A stretch of DNA of 64,000 nt from an uncultured Actinomycetes bacterium (GCA_903895995.1 CAITVX010000020.1:62001-126000), one strand, 5' to 3'. Positions 1 through 9,229 are shown, counted from the stretch's first letter. Notes: generated by a model not told the origin, from the sequence alone. Translations and numbers: made by a program.

Positions 1-1008
1 AAGACCCTCGACAACATTGTCATTGAGACAGATATGGCTCACATGCCCCGCCCCAAAGACGGTGGTGAAGTTGGAACCTAACGGAGCATCTACTGCAAAG
101 CCATGGTTGTGTGCAGTTATCTCTACAGTTCCACTCTGTAGATTCTTCACCGGTTGATTGATTCCGCGATGACCGAATGGGAGTTTGTACGTATTGAATC
201 CGAATGCGCGGCCAAGAATTTGATGGCCGAAACAGATACCGAAGACCGGTTTAGATTCCACAAGGAATTCTCGAACGAGCGCAACCATCTCATCCATTGT
301 TGCGGGATCACCGGGGCCATTTGAAAGAAAGACTCCATCTGGTGAAATTGCTGAGATCTCATCGTATGTGGCAGACATTGGGAAGACGTGTACTTCGATC
401 CCACGCTCTGACATATGTCGCGGCGTTGCAGACTTGATCCCAAGGTCAATCGCGGCAACTGTAAATTTCTTCTCAACACCAGGAGGTGGGCTCACAACAT
501 ACTTCTTCTCTGTTGTTACATCCGCCGAAAGGAATGCTCCGGACATGGTTGGTACTTGGCGTACGCGGATGACCATCTCTTCACGAGTGAGTTCTGCTCC
601 TGAAAAGATTCCCACCCTCATCGATCCACGATCTCGTAGATGACGAGTAATTGCACGAGTATCAACCCCTTGAATTCCAACAACACCTGCATCGATCAGT
701 GCATCTTCAAGTGAGATTTCAGAACGCCAATTAGAAGTTCTTGGCGATGGATTACGCACCACAAAACCTGAGACCCAGATCTTTGAAGACTCCATATCCT
801 GAGTATTCATCCCTGTATTTCCAATGTGGGGTGCGGTCATCACAACAATCTGGCGGTGATAACTTGGATCGGTAAGCGTCTCTTGGTATCCAGTCATGCC
901 GGTAGAGAAGACAGCTTCTCCGAAGGTCTCACCTTCACACGCCCATGAAGATCCTTCAAAGATTGCACCATCATCGAGGACAAGAAAGGCTTTAACCATT
1001 CGAGACAT
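1..1008 (-). CDS. carA: Carbamoyl-phosphate synthase small chain (partial)
   Basis: This is the glutaminase subunit of carbamoyl-phosphate synthase. It releases ammonia from glutamine for the large subunit, feeding pyrimidine and arginine synthesis. The C-terminal end runs off the window. Translation shows the N-terminal small-chain domain ([18 protein letters not shown]) and then a class I glutamine amidotransferase domain with the nucleophile motif FGICFGHQ. I chose the ATG at 1008 because a GGGGGGAG ribosome-binding site lies just upstream; an in-frame ATG at 999 is the alternative. The gene overlaps the end of pyrC by 17 bp and is the last gene of the pyrR-pyrB-pyrC-carA series seen here. 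Confidence 0.96.
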   Translation of the reverse strand, partial: MSRMVKAFLVLDDGAIFEGSSWACEGETFGEAVFSTGMTGYQETLTDPSYHRQIVVMTAPHIGNTGMNTQDMESSKIWVSGFVVRNPSPRTSNWRSEISLEDALIDAGVVGIQGVDTRAITRHLRDRGSMRVGIFSGAELTREEMVIRVRQVPTMSGAFLSADVTTEKKYVVSPPPGVEKKFTVAAIDLGIKSATPRHMSERGIEVHVFPMSATYDEISAISPDGVFLSNGPGDPATMDEMVALVREFLVESKPVFGICFGHQILGRAFGFNTYKLPFGHRGINQPVKNLQSGTVEITAHNHGFAVDAPLGSNFTTVFGAGHVSHICLNDNVVEGL

Positions 1009-2299
1009 TCTCTCCCCCCATCACTCTCTGATCCTTCAGGACTAGAGCGCCACGATAAATTGTATGAATAACATCTCCAGTCAGAGTACTGCCATGGAAA
1101 GGTGTATTGCTACTTCGTGAGATGAGAGCTTGCTTATCTACAGTCCACTCCTTCTTTGGGTCGACGACGGTGATGTGTGCCATCGCTCCCACTTCAAGGG
1201 GCTGCCCTTGATCACCATAACCGCCAATTCGAGCGGGATTGATCGACATCACCTCAACCAATCGTTTCCAATCCATCAACCCTGTTCTAATCATTGTGGT
1301 GACAACCACACCGAAGGCTGTCTCTAACCCAACCATGCCAAAGGCAGCAGATGCCCATTCACAATCTTTATCCTCTGCCGGATGAGGGGCGTGGTCTGTG
1401 GCGACAATATCGATAGTTCCATCAGCTAACCCGGCGCGTAGGGCTACAACATCATCATTGGTTCGTAGTGGTGGATTCACCTTATAGATCGGATCGTATC
1501 CACGAACCAACTCATCAGTGAGGATCAAATGATGGGGAGTTACTTCTGCCGTCACCGATATTCCACGAGACTTTGCCCAGCGGATAAGTTCTACTGAACC
1601 CTTCGTTGAAACGTGACAGATATGAAGGCGACTCTTCACGGTCTCAGCCAAGAGAATATCTCGAGCGATGATCGATTCCTCAGCGATCGATGGCCATCCA
1701 GTTAAACCTAACTCTGAGGCGACAACTCCCTCATTCATTTGGGCATTGATAGTTAACCGAGGTTCCTGCGCATGTTGGGCAATTACACCATCAAAGATCT
1801 TCACATATTCGAGGGCCCGACGCATAAGAAGCGGATCGCTGACGCACTTTCCATCATCACTAAAGATGCGCACCTTCGCCGCGCTATCTGCCATTGCTCC
1901 TATCTCTGCAAGATGTTCACCATTAAGTCCTGCGCTCACTGCGCCTATTGGAAATACATCACACAACCCTGCGCTCTTTCCGAGCCTCAATACTTGTTCA
2001 ACAACTCCCGCTGTATCTGCGACAGGGTTTGTATTTGGCATCGCCGAGACCGCCGTGAACCCACCACGAACAGCAGAGCGCGAACCAGTCAGAACTGTTT
2101 CAGCATTCTCTTTCCCAGGCTCTCTCACATGAGTATGGAGATCGACAAAACCAGGGAGTGCCATGAGCCCCGAGCAATCTAGAACTTCACCTGTGGTCGA
2201 AAGATCTGACCCGATTGCGAAGATACGATCGCCTTTGATGTGGATATCAACCTGTGAGTTATCAGCGAGAGTGACATTCTTGAGTAAAAGTTCGCTCAT
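992..2299 (-). CDS. pyrC: Dihydroorotase
   Basis: This enzyme cyclises carbamoyl aspartate to dihydroorotate, the third step of pyrimidine synthesis. The protein has 435 residues, normal for class I dihydroorotases of the amidohydrolase superfamily. The metal-binding HTH motif is at residues 55-57 within [10 protein letters not shown], and the late catalytic motif ATDHAPH is in the C-terminal half. Its start overlaps the pyrB stop by 4 bp, so the two are probably translationally coupled. Nothing suggests inactivation. Confidence 0.97.
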   Translation of the reverse strand: MSELLLKNVTLADNSQVDIHIKGDRIFAIGSDLSTTGEVLDCSGLMALPGFVDLHTHVREPGKENAETVLTGSRSAVRGGFTAVSAMPNTNPVADTAGVVEQVLRLGKSAGLCDVFPIGAVSAGLNGEHLAEIGAMADSAAKVRIFSDDGKCVSDPLLMRRALEYVKIFDGVIAQHAQEPRLTINAQMNEGVVASELGLTGWPSIAEESIIARDILLAETVKSRLHICHVSTKGSVELIRWAKSRGISVTAEVTPHHLILTDELVRGYDPIYKVNPPLRTNDDVVALRAGLADGTIDIVATDHAPHPAEDKDCEWASAAFGMVGLETAFGVVVTTMIRTGLMDWKRLVEVMSINPARIGGYGDQGQPLEVGAMAHITVVDPKKEWTVDKQALISRSSNTPFHGSTLTGDVIHTIYRGALVLKDQRVMGGENVSNG

Positions 2300-3249
2300 G
2301 CTAAGACTCCTGTAGCTGCTTGATCTGGACCGGCTAATAGTTGATAAAGAACTGCCATACGCACAAGAACTCCATTCGAAACTTGTTCAAGCACAACCGA
2401 TCGCACCGAGTCAGCACTCGCTGCGCTGATTTCTAGTCCACGATTCATGGGGCCTGGATGCATGACTATTGCATGAGCCTTCAACCGCCCAAGTCTTACT
2501 TCATCTAGACCATATCCGCGTGAGTATTCGCGACCATTTGGAAAGTAGGCCTCATTCATGCGCTCGAGCTGCACTCGCAACATCATCACAACATCGAAAC
2601 TCTCTAAATCCTCATCGAGATTGAAACTATGAGCGACACCCCAACTCTCAATTCCATATGGGATAAGTGTCGGTGGCGCGATAACTGTTACATCAGCTCC
2701 TAATTTCTTAAGCAAAAGAACGTTGCTTCGAGCAACTCGAGAGTGAACGATATCCCCCACGATCGCTACCTTCAGACCGACAAAATCACTTCTTGTTGGA
2801 CCAAAATGCTTGCGAATAGTGAATGCATCCAATAACGCTTGTGTTGGATGTTCATGTGTTCCATCGCCCGCGTTGATAATGCTTGCACTCACCCAACCAC
2901 TCTCTGCAAGTCGCTTTGCAGCACCCGAAGCGCCGTGACGGATAACAATCGCATCAGCGCCCATTGCTTGGAGAGTCTGTGCCGTATCTTTAAGGCTCTC
3001 ACCTTTACTCACGCTTGAACCCTTTGCGGCAAAATTTGTGACATCTGCAGAGAGGCGTTTCGCAGCTGCATCGAAGGAGAGTCTCGTACGAGTTGAATCT
3101 TCAAAGAATAAATTGACCACAGTACGACCACGAAGTGTCGGCAGTTTCTTTACTGTGCCAGATGTCAGATTCTGAAGTTGAGCTGCTGTATCTAGAATCG
3201 AAATCGCTTCGGCTGCCGTGATGTCGTTGATTGATAGGAGATGTTTCAT
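2296..3249 (-). CDS. pyrB: Aspartate carbamoyltransferase catalytic subunit
   Basis: This enzyme condenses carbamoyl phosphate with aspartate. The 317-residue protein has the carbamoyl-phosphate loop STRTR at residues 52-56 and the HPTQ motif near residue 130, both diagnostic of the transcarbamoylase family. No pyrI regulatory subunit lies nearby, as in other actinobacteria. It overlaps pyrR by 4 bp upstream and pyrC by 4 bp downstream, so control should come from the PyrR leader ahead of pyrR. Confidence 0.97.
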   Translation of the reverse strand: MKHLLSINDITAAEAISILDTAAQLQNLTSGTVKKLPTLRGRTVVNLFFEDSTRTRLSFDAAAKRLSADVTNFAAKGSSVSKGESLKDTAQTLQAMGADAIVIRHGASGAAKRLAESGWVSASIINAGDGTHEHPTQALLDAFTIRKHFGPTRSDFVGLKVAIVGDIVHSRVARSNVLLLKKLGADVTVIAPPTLIPYGIESWGVAHSFNLDEDLESFDVVMMLRVQLERMNEAYFPNGREYSRGYGLDEVRLGRLKAHAIVMHPGPMNRGLEISAASADSVRSVVLEQVSNGVLVRMAVLYQLLAGPDQAATGVLA

Positions 3250-3776
3250 CGTTCTCCACCTGTGATTTCAACGCAATCTTTGCCATCGATCTCTGAGAGA
3301 GAGACTTTTACCGTCTCTTTGATAGAAGTTGGAATGTTCTTTCCTACGTAATCCGCACGAATCGGCAATTCTCTATGGCCGCGATCAACGAGCACCGCGA
3401 GTTGCACAGATTGTGGACGTCCTAGCTCTCCCAACGCATCTAGGGCAGCGCGAATTGTTCTTCCAGAGAAGAGCACATCATCAAAAAGAACTACATGCTT
3501 GCCTTCAATTCCTGAAGCCGGCATTACAGTTTCTGCTAGCGGGCGCGGTGGGCGCAAACGCAGATCATCACGGTGCATCGTGATATCGAGATATCCATGC
3601 TCTATCGGACTCTCGATCGATGCGAGGATGGAGGCGATGCGAGCGGCTAAAAAGCTTCCGCGAGTGGGTATACCCATCAGCACTACAGAATCTGTGCCAT
3701 GATTATGTTCTACGATCTCATGAGAGATTCGCTTCAATGCGCGGGTGATTTCACCGCTATCTAGGACAAGGCTCAT
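3246..3776 (-). CDS. pyrR: PyrR, pyrimidine operon regulator / uracil phosphoribosyltransferase
   Basis: PyrR is a UMP-sensing RNA-binding protein of the phosphoribosyltransferase fold, often with weak uracil phosphoribosyltransferase activity. The 176-residue product has the PRPP-binding loop [13 protein letters not shown] around residues 94-106 and the family motifs MGIPTRG and [11 protein letters not shown]. It is the first gene of the pyr operon. Its Shine-Dalgarno AAGGAG lies 5 nt before the ATG and is part of a PyrR-type RNA hairpin, which implies autoregulation at translation. Confidence 0.96.
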   Translation of the reverse strand: MSLVLDSGEITRALKRISHEIVEHNHGTDSVVLMGIPTRGSFLAARIASILASIESPIEHGYLDITMHRDDLRLRPPRPLAETVMPASGIEGKHVVLFDDVLFSGRTIRAALDALGELGRPQSVQLAVLVDRGHRELPIRADYVGKNIPTSIKETVKVSLSEIDGKDCVEITGGER

Positions 3777-3782
3777 TACTAC

Positions 3783-3817
3783 TCCTTCGCCGCCTCACGG
3801 GACGGTTCGTTAAAGGA
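3783..3817 (-). promoter_or_regulatory. PyrR-binding RNA hairpin overlapping the pyrR ribosome-binding site
   Basis: In the pyrR leader, read on the minus strand, TCCTT pairs with AAGGA to close a hairpin carrying the conserved elements TTTAACG, CCGTCCCGTGAGGCGG and GAAGG, which match the PyrR-binding consensus. The 3' side of the stem contains the pyrR Shine-Dalgarno sequence. No terminator follows before the start codon. Binding of PyrR-UMP would therefore be expected to hide the ribosome-binding site, as described for Mycobacterium, rather than end transcription. The mechanism is inferred. Confidence 0.8.
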
Positions 3818-3900
3818 TTTCCAGAAGGTCTGCCCTCCGGGTCTAGCAGCCGAAGGTTAGCACCTGTGGATACCTCCGCGCGAAATGGCAGGCTCTCCCC

Positions 3901-3906
3901 TACCGT
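3901..3906 (+). promoter_or_regulatory. Putative -10 element for leaderless bldD mRNA
   Basis: TACCGT is followed by exactly 6 bp and then the bldD ATG. No Shine-Dalgarno sequence is present. The same hexamer and spacing occur before the DUF3043 gene at 58651. No clear -35 box is seen. Confidence 0.5.
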
Positions 3907-3912
3907 GCCTCC

Positions 3913-4389
3913 ATGGAAAATTTTCAACGAGATGAGCTCTCAGCAATTGGGGAATCCCTTCGAAACGTCCGGCGTCAAAGAGGTCTGACCTTGCGGGATG
4001 TAGAGCGGGAATCTCAAGGGCTCTGGAAGGCGGTCGTTGTTGGCTCTTACGAACGCGGGGATCGAGCCCTCACTCTCAAAAGAGCATCTGGGCTCGCCGC
4101 TTTCTATCACGTGCCACTTGATCAGCTTCTAGGTCTGCATCATGCACCAGGTGAGAAAACAGAACGGCTGATCTTCAATCTCAGAGAGATACGCAGAATC
4201 GGGTCAGAGCTACCAGAATCGCTCTTGCGATATTTTCAAGAGATTTGCCGATTGCGTTCGGATTGGAATGGTGAAGTGCTATCACTTCGACAAGGTGATC
4301 TCATCGCAATATCGGTGATTCTCGACTGTGATGAGAGCGCTATCTACTCATGGGCATGCCAGAGAAATATTCTCGTTCTGCATCAATAA
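3913..4389 (+). CDS. bldD: BldD-like transcriptional regulator with c-di-GMP-binding signature
   Basis: This is an XRE-type DNA-binding protein of 158 residues. Residues 9-75 form the helix-turn-helix domain with the BldD hallmark SQGLWKAVVVGSYERGDRA. The C-terminal domain carries R115-S-D117, eight residues, then R126-Q-G-D129, matching the RxD-X8-RxxD motif by which Streptomyces BldD binds cyclic di-GMP as a dimer-bridging ligand. As in Streptomyces, it sits between pyrR and nusB-efp. It is divergent from pyrR. Targets are unknown here; control of cell-cycle or surface genes is only a guess. Confidence 0.88.
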   Translation: MENFQRDELSAIGESLRNVRRQRGLTLRDVERESQGLWKAVVVGSYERGDRALTLKRASGLAAFYHVPLDQLLGLHHAPGEKTERLIFNLREIRRIGSELPESLLRYFQEICRLRSDWNGEVLSLRQGDLIAISVILDCDESAIYSWACQRNILVLHQ

Positions 4390-4414
4390 ACAGGTACATC
4401 TACATTAATTGAAA

Positions 4415-4822
4415 TTAATCGAGGATAGAGGCCTTGATGGCAATAATTCTTCCGAGGACTCCATTTATATAAGCAGAGGATTCAGTGGTGGAAATTTCAC
4501 CCGCCATCTCAACGGCTTCGTTGACCGCAATCTTGTCGTCGAGTCCGCTCTCCCACAATATTTCATAGATAGACAGTCGCAAAAGGTTTCGATCGATCGC
4601 AGGCATGCGATCCATATCCCAACCTTGGGCATAGGTATGAATCAATTCATCAATCTTGGCACTATGTTCAGTAACGCCTTGTAAAAGTGTCAGGACATAC
4701 TCTTCTTGTGAGAGATCTTCAGAGGGGCGTGAATGGTAAAGATCTAAGAGGTTCGCACTACGAAGATCTGCTTCATAGAGAAAATCTAAAGCCCTCTTAC
4801 GAGCCTTGCGACGTGCACTCAC
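4415..4822 (-). CDS. nusB: Transcription antitermination factor NusB
   Basis: NusB binds boxA RNA with S10 and supports antitermination on rRNA operons. The 135-residue protein is all-helical, with the family features [18 protein letters not shown] at the N-terminus and the C-terminal block [28 protein letters not shown]. The start is a GTG overlapping the efp stop (GTGA), so it is coupled to efp. It ends convergently with bldD with about 25 bp between them; only a weak AT-rich hairpin lies there. Confidence 0.94.
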   Translation of the reverse strand: MSARRKARKRALDFLYEADLRSANLLDLYHSRPSEDLSQEEYVLTLLQGVTEHSAKIDELIHTYAQGWDMDRMPAIDRNLLRLSIYEILWESGLDDKIAVNEAVEMAGEISTTESSAYINGVLGRIIAIKASILD

Positions 4823-5382
4823 GAATTAGCGCGTCCGAGATATCCCCCGGTTCGTGTATCAACCAAGATCTTCTCATCTTGCTTGATAAAGAGTGGAACC
4901 TGAACGGTAATACCTGTCTCAACGGTCGCAGGCTTGTTACCACCGGACGAGCGATCTCCTTGAAGACCAGGCTCGGTGTAGGTAACAATTAACTCAACAG
5001 ATGCTGGAAGTTCAACATAAAGTGGGCTGCCTTCGTGCACTGCAACAATCGCTTCACAGTTTTCGAGCATGTAATCAACGGCATCTCCTACGACCGCAGC
5101 AGAGATACTGAGCTGGTCATAATTTTTGCTATCCATGAAGACGAAATCTTCACCATCTTTGTAGAGATACTGCATATCGCGCTTCTCGAGGATAGCGATC
5201 TCAACTTTGACTCCTGCATTGAAAGTCTTCTCAACAACTTTACCTGTCAGAACCTGCTTCATCTTGGTACGTACAAAAGCTGGGCCCTTACCTGGCTTCA
5301 CATGCTGGAACTCGATAACAGTCCAGAGCTGACCATCGATATCTAAGGTCATGCCATTCTTCAAATCATTTGTTGTTGCCAT
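4819..5382 (-). CDS. efp: Elongation factor P
   Basis: EF-P enters the ribosomal E site and relieves stalling at polyproline stretches. The 187-residue length is normal and all three beta-barrel domains appear to be present. The tip loop reads PGKGPAF (residues 30-36) with the conserved lysine K32. No EpmA-like modification enzyme lies nearby, consistent with the unmodified, proline-rich loops reported in actinobacteria. The start has GGAA 5 nt upstream. It is first in the efp-nusB pair. Confidence 0.97.
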   Translation of the reverse strand: MATTNDLKNGMTLDIDGQLWTVIEFQHVKPGKGPAFVRTKMKQVLTGKVVEKTFNAGVKVEIAILEKRDMQYLYKDGEDFVFMDSKNYDQLSISAAVVGDAVDYMLENCEAIVAVHEGSPLYVELPASVELIVTYTEPGLQGDRSSGGNKPATVETGITVQVPLFIKQDEKILVDTRTGGYLGRANS

Positions 5383-5405
5383 CAGGATTCCATTTCATAG
5401 ACAGG

Positions 5406-5415
5406 CCCACGTGGG
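5406..5415. promoter_or_regulatory. Perfect palindrome CCCACGTGGG upstream of efp
   Basis: A 10-bp perfect palindrome with a CACGTG core lies in the 60-bp gap between aroQ and efp, about 25 bp upstream of the efp start. It could be an operator for a dimeric regulator or a small hairpin. There is no long T-run, so a terminator is unlikely. Function unknown. Confidence 0.4.
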
Positions 5416-5442
5416 GTTTTACCAAAGGTTGAAGGATACCCT

Positions 5443-5871
5443 CTAAATCAGAGCCTTGAGCGCAATCAGGGCTAAACGATAGGAATCCGGACCGAAACCG
5501 CCGATAGTTCCATGTACAACGCCAGAGATCACCGAGGTATGGCGGAACTCTTCACGAGAAAGTGGATTACTCAGATGTACCTCAATAACGGGAGCTTTCA
5601 ACATATCTACCGCATCGCGTATCGCATAGGAGTAATGGGTGAATGCAGCTGGGTTGAAAATTACGGGAGTCTTTGCATCTGCTGCCTCGTGCAACCATGA
5701 GATGAGTTGCGTTTCAGAATCTGACTGGCGCACATCGGCATCAAATCCGCTCTCTGTTGCGCTCTTTCGAATGAAATCAGCGAGGGCTGCAAAATCCATA
5801 TCGCCATAAATGGCAGAGTTGCGTAGATCCAAACGGCCTAAATTCGGCCCATTGAGCACAAGTACTTTCAT
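5443..5871 (-). CDS. aroQ: 3-dehydroquinate dehydratase, type II
   Basis: This enzyme dehydrates 3-dehydroquinate to 3-dehydroshikimate. The 142-residue length is typical of the dodecameric type II family. The N-terminus NGPNLGRLDLRNSAIYG carries the catalytic tyrosine Y22, and the motifs NPAAFTHYSYAIRDA and HLSNPLSREEFRHTSVIS supply the catalytic histidine and substrate contacts. The usual QSNHEG segment reads QSDSETQ, a mild divergence. It overlaps aroB by 4 bp and is last in aroC-aroK-aroB-aroQ. Confidence 0.94.
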   Translation of the reverse strand: MKVLVLNGPNLGRLDLRNSAIYGDMDFAALADFIRKSATESGFDADVRQSDSETQLISWLHEAADAKTPVIFNPAAFTHYSYAIRDAVDMLKAPVIEVHLSNPLSREEFRHTSVISGVVHGTIGGFGPDSYRLALIALKALI

Positions 5872-6902
5872 AGAAGAATTCTCTCATAGCTCTTCGCAGC
5901 TATTTCAGTCGGCACGCTCTCAAGCCACACAGGATTGCCTAGTGAAGAGATGCCGATAAAACGCAACTGCGCATCTCGGGCTTTCTTATCGCCCTGCATG
6001 AGCTCTAAGAGAGAGCTCCATCCAAGATCCTGCGAAGAAATTGGTAGAGAGAATTTTCTTAAAAGGGTAGAGATTCTCGTCGTAATGGTTGGATCTAATC
6101 CGCAAAGATTTTCTGAGAGATAGAGCGCATAAATCGTGCCAATAGATACACCTTCACCATGGCGTAATTGATATCCGCCCAGCTTCTCGACTGCATGTCC
6201 GAGGGTGTGGCCAAAGTTCAGGATCTCTCGGAGTTTGCCCTCTTTGAAATCTTCGCTGACAACCTTTGCTTTAACGTGAATGCTCTTCGAGATGAGTTGT
6301 GCGCTATGAGCTCGGGCGGCGGCTATATCTGCCGTCGAATCTAAGAGATCCAGGATTGAAGTATCAGCGATAATTCCAGTCTTTATGACTTCTGCTAGAC
6401 CGGCAGAATAATCACGATCAGAGAGCGTCTCTAAAAAGCTGAGATCGATGAGAACAGATGCAGGTGAGTAAAAAGCTCCAACGAGATTCTTTCCAGAAGC
6501 GGTGTTGATTCCGGTCTTGCCACCTACTGAAGCATCAACCATCGCCGCGAGCGTTGTAGGAATTGCGTACCAAGTAACGCCGCGAAGCCAGGTAGCTGCA
6601 ACGAAACCTGCAAGATCTGTCGTTGCCCCTCCACCAATTCCAACAATGGCATCTTTACGTCCAAGTTGCATCTCCCCTAAGCGATTCCAAATCTCGCCAA
6701 CGGTAACAAGAGACTTTTGATCCTCACCATCTGGCGTGTAAAAAACATCATAAGCACCTAGATCAAGTGCCGCTTTCATCGAAGCAGGAGCAACCACCAA
6801 AATCTTCTTGTGCTTTGCCGCTATATTCGTGAGTTCAACTCGCCAGTTCGTATCAATCCAGACAGTGTAAGAGCGCTCGGAGTTAACCTCTATCTCGATC
6901 AT
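5868..6902 (-). CDS. aroB: 3-dehydroquinate synthase
   Basis: This enzyme converts DAHP to 3-dehydroquinate using NAD and a divalent metal. The 344-residue protein has the NAD-binding segment GIGGGATTDLAGFVAATWLRG, the substrate motif SVGGKTGIN, and metal ligands in the blocks AEVIKTG and LNFGHTLGHAVEKLGGYQLRHGEGVSIG. Overlaps of 4 bp on both sides tie it to aroK and aroQ. Confidence 0.97.
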   Translation of the reverse strand: MIEIEVNSERSYTVWIDTNWRVELTNIAAKHKKILVVAPASMKAALDLGAYDVFYTPDGEDQKSLVTVGEIWNRLGEMQLGRKDAIVGIGGGATTDLAGFVAATWLRGVTWYAIPTTLAAMVDASVGGKTGINTASGKNLVGAFYSPASVLIDLSFLETLSDRDYSAGLAEVIKTGIIADTSILDLLDSTADIAAARAHSAQLISKSIHVKAKVVSEDFKEGKLREILNFGHTLGHAVEKLGGYQLRHGEGVSIGTIYALYLSENLCGLDPTITTRISTLLRKFSLPISSQDLGWSSLLELMQGDKKARDAQLRFIGISSLGNPVWLESVPTEIAAKSYERILL

Positions 6903-7411
6903 CGGTCCACCTTGAGCGCTGCGAGAATCTCTTCGGCTACATGATGAGGTTTCTTAGAATCAGTAGAGAAGGTGAGGTCGGCAAGAGCTGCATAAATTGG
7001 TTGACGTTCTTGCATAAGCGATAACCACTTCTGCCGAGGATTTACCAAGAGCATTGGTCTCTCAGTGTTGAATCCAATGCGCGGAGCAGCTTGAGCGATG
7101 CCTACCTCGAGGTAGACCACTGTCGCACCAGATTGTGAGATCGCCAACCGTGAAGGCTCGCTCATGACAGAGCCACCGCCCAGCGCAAGGATGCCAGCTT
7201 CTTCAACTAAGGCTTGAGCAACAACATCAACTTCTAATTCACGAAAGTGCGCTTCCCCATCGTCGACAAAGATCTCAGAAATCTTCTTTCCAGCTTTCGC
7301 TTCGATGAGTGCATCAGTATCTGAAAAGGATACTTCCATTAATTTAGAGAGCGCTCTGCCTACTGTTGATTTACCAGACCCGGGAGGACCGATGAGCACG
7401 ACCTTGGACAT
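6899..7411 (-). CDS. aroK: Shikimate kinase
   Basis: This kinase phosphorylates shikimate at the 3-hydroxyl. The 170-residue P-loop kinase has the Walker A motif GPPGSGKST near the N-terminus, the substrate-binding aspartates in FSDTDALIEAKAG, the arginine in FRELE and the glycine loop LALGGGSV. The ATG overlaps the aroC stop by one base (TAATG), and the 3' end overlaps aroB. Confidence 0.96.
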   Translation of the reverse strand: MSKVVLIGPPGSGKSTVGRALSKLMEVSFSDTDALIEAKAGKKISEIFVDDGEAHFRELEVDVVAQALVEEAGILALGGGSVMSEPSRLAISQSGATVVYLEVGIAQAAPRIGFNTERPMLLVNPRQKWLSLMQERQPIYAALADLTFSTDSKKPHHVAEEILAALKVDR

Positions 7412-8595
7412 TACTGAATATCGAGATTCTCGAGGTAGCTCAGATAATTTCGACGAGTTTCAGGAACGCTATCGCCACCAAATTTTTCAAGAACTGCATC
7501 TGCTAAGACGAGAGCGACCATTGCTTCAGCCACAATCCCTGACGCTGGAACTGCGCATACATCAGAGCGCTGATTAATCGCCTTCGCTGCTTCCCCGGTC
7601 TGTGTATCGATCGTATCAAGTGCTCTAGGGACTGTAGAGATGGGTTTCATCGCCGCACGTACTCTCAGGATCTCTCCATTAGACATGCCACCTTCGGTTC
7701 CGCCGGCTCGATCAGTACGTCGAACGATCTTTCCTGCAGCATTCTTCTCAATTTCGTCGTGTGCAACAGAGCCGCGCCTGCGAGCAGTTGTGAAACCATC
7801 GCCGATCTCAACGCCCTTAATAGCTTGGATGCCCATCATCGCACCAGCAAGTCGCGCATCTAAGCGACGATCCCAGTGAGTGTGTGAACCAAGTCCGGGC
7901 GGAAGGTTAAAGACAAGTACTTCGGTAACTCCACCGAGCGTATCGCCGGCTGAATGAGCACCTTCGATCTCTGCAACCATCGCCGCACTTGTGCGCGCAT
8001 CAAAGCAACGCACAGGATCTTCATCTACTTTATCGCGATCGGCATAGGTAGGTAGATCTGATCCTTCAGGTACTGCTACTGCGCCAATAGAAAGGACATG
8101 AGACATGATCTGTGCGCCAATACCCTGCTCAAGAAATGCTCGAGCGATGGCTCCTAGTGCAACTCGCGCCGCTGTCTCACGCGCACTCGCTCTCTCCAAA
8201 ATTGGCCGTGCATCATCAAATCCATATTTCTGCATTCCCACTAAATCTGCATGTCCAGGACGTGGCCTTGTAAGTGGAGCGTTACGAGCGAGTTGAGCAA
8301 GCTCTTCGGGATCAACAGGATTTGCAGACATCACCTTCTCCCATTTTGGCCACTCTGAGTTCCCGACAGTGAGGGCGATCGGGCCACCTTGTGAGATGCC
8401 GTGTCGTACTCCCCCAAGAATCGTGACAAGATCGGCTTCAAAGTTTTGACGTGCACCTCTACCAACACCTAAACGCCTCCGGCGAAGATCAGCATCGATC
8501 ATTGCGCTATCAATATTTACATGTGCAGGAAGACCTTCCAAGATCGCTGTCAGGGCAGGACCGTGGGACTCCCCAGCTGTTAGCCAACGTAACAT
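7411..8595 (-). CDS. aroC: Chorismate synthase
   Basis: This enzyme forms chorismate from EPSP using reduced FMN. I start it at the ATG at 8595, giving [14 protein letters not shown], which matches family N-termini; an upstream in-frame TTG at 8607 adds only four residues and lacks a well-spaced ribosome-binding site. The 394-residue protein has the family signatures [21 protein letters not shown] and the C-terminal [17 protein letters not shown]. It leads the aroC-aroK-aroB-aroQ string; a gap of about 160 bp with an 11-bp tandem repeat precedes it. Confidence 0.96.
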   Translation of the reverse strand: MLRWLTAGESHGPALTAILEGLPAHVNIDSAMIDADLRRRRLGVGRGARQNFEADLVTILGGVRHGISQGGPIALTVGNSEWPKWEKVMSANPVDPEELAQLARNAPLTRPRPGHADLVGMQKYGFDDARPILERASARETAARVALGAIARAFLEQGIGAQIMSHVLSIGAVAVPEGSDLPTYADRDKVDEDPVRCFDARTSAAMVAEIEGAHSAGDTLGGVTEVLVFNLPPGLGSHTHWDRRLDARLAGAMMGIQAIKGVEIGDGFTTARRRGSVAHDEIEKNAAGKIVRRTDRAGGTEGGMSNGEILRVRAAMKPISTVPRALDTIDTQTGEAAKAINQRSDVCAVPASGIVAEAMVALVLADAVLEKFGGDSVPETRRNYLSYLENLDIQ

Positions 8596-8698
8596 TCCAA
8601 TACCCAATTCCTGATAGAGCTAGAGAGATTCCCTAGATTCACAGGCTAATTCTTGCAGATCCAAGCTCTAACTCGCTCCACAAATCCCTCTTTCTACT

Positions 8699-8742
8699 CC
8701 CTTTCAATGCCCTTTCAATGCCGTTTCAATGCCGTTTCAACT
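8699..8742. repeat. 11-bp tandem repeat, four copies
   Basis: Four consecutive 11-bp units (CCCTTTCAATG twice, then CCGTTTCAATG and CCGTTTCAACT) lie between the prepilin peptidase stop and the aroC start. The period equals about one helical turn, which could place repeated protein sites on one DNA face. A second, unrelated 11-bp repeat lies at 39449. Confidence 0.85.
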
Positions 8743-8758
8743 CTTCATCAACGGTCTA

Positions 8759-9187
8759 TTAAAGAGATAAGAAGGCTGCTCCAATAAGAGCCGGTGCGAA
8801 TGCAATGGATCTGGGGATGCTCTTAAGGCGAATTCCCTCGATCGTAAGATGGAGAAGGCCGAAGAGTGAGGCGAGAATAAGCATCGAAAGTATATGAGAA
8901 CCACGGCCCAATAAAAGTGCCAGTGCGATGATCAATTTAATATCGCCACCACCTAATCCCTTGTGACGTAGTAAGGAGATAGGAAAGAGAAGGATCGCGA
9001 AGAGAATTGCACACGCTGTTGCGGCTAAGAATTCTGACGGTTTGAGGATGTAGACCGCCGCAGAAGCGACCGTGAAGAGGGCAATCCCCTGATTGGGAAT
9101 TCTGCGACTTCGCAGATCACTCCATGCAAGAAAGATGCCAAAACTACCCAGAACGACCGCACGAGCAATTGAAAGTGAAGTTGTCAT
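8759..9187 (-). CDS. Minimal prepilin peptidase (A24 family)
   Basis: This is a membrane aspartyl protease of the type IV prepilin peptidase family, containing only the catalytic domain (142 residues, about five or six membrane segments). The two active-site aspartates sit in SDLRSRRIPN (around residue 23) and GLGGGDIKL (around residue 81). The N-terminal methyltransferase domain of PilD is absent, as in other short actinobacterial and archaeal-type members. No pilin or Tad genes lie in the window, so the substrate is unknown. It sits between aroE and aroC, probably in the same transcription unit. Confidence 0.85.
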   Translation of the reverse strand: MTTSLSIARAVVLGSFGIFLAWSDLRSRRIPNQGIALFTVASAAVYILKPSEFLAATACAILFAILLFPISLLRHKGLGGGDIKLIIALALLLGRGSHILSMLILASLFGLLHLTIEGIRLKSIPRSIAFAPALIGAAFLSL

Positions 9188-9229
9188 ACCTGAGATTAAA
9201 AGATTTGTAGAGAGAAGATCATCGAGCCC

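Noticed and set aside
1668-2132. Long plus-strand open frames opposite pyrC and similar frames opposite many genes
   Set aside because: Mirror frames of conserved genes with no domain content.
4402-4417. AT-rich inverted repeat ATTAAT/ATTAAT between bldD and nusB
   Set aside because: Only six A-T pairs with a tiny loop and no T-run; too weak to call a terminator, and it overlaps the nusB stop.
8596-8607. TTG start four codons upstream for aroC
   Set aside because: Family N-termini begin at MLRW; the TTG has no well-spaced ribosome-binding site.
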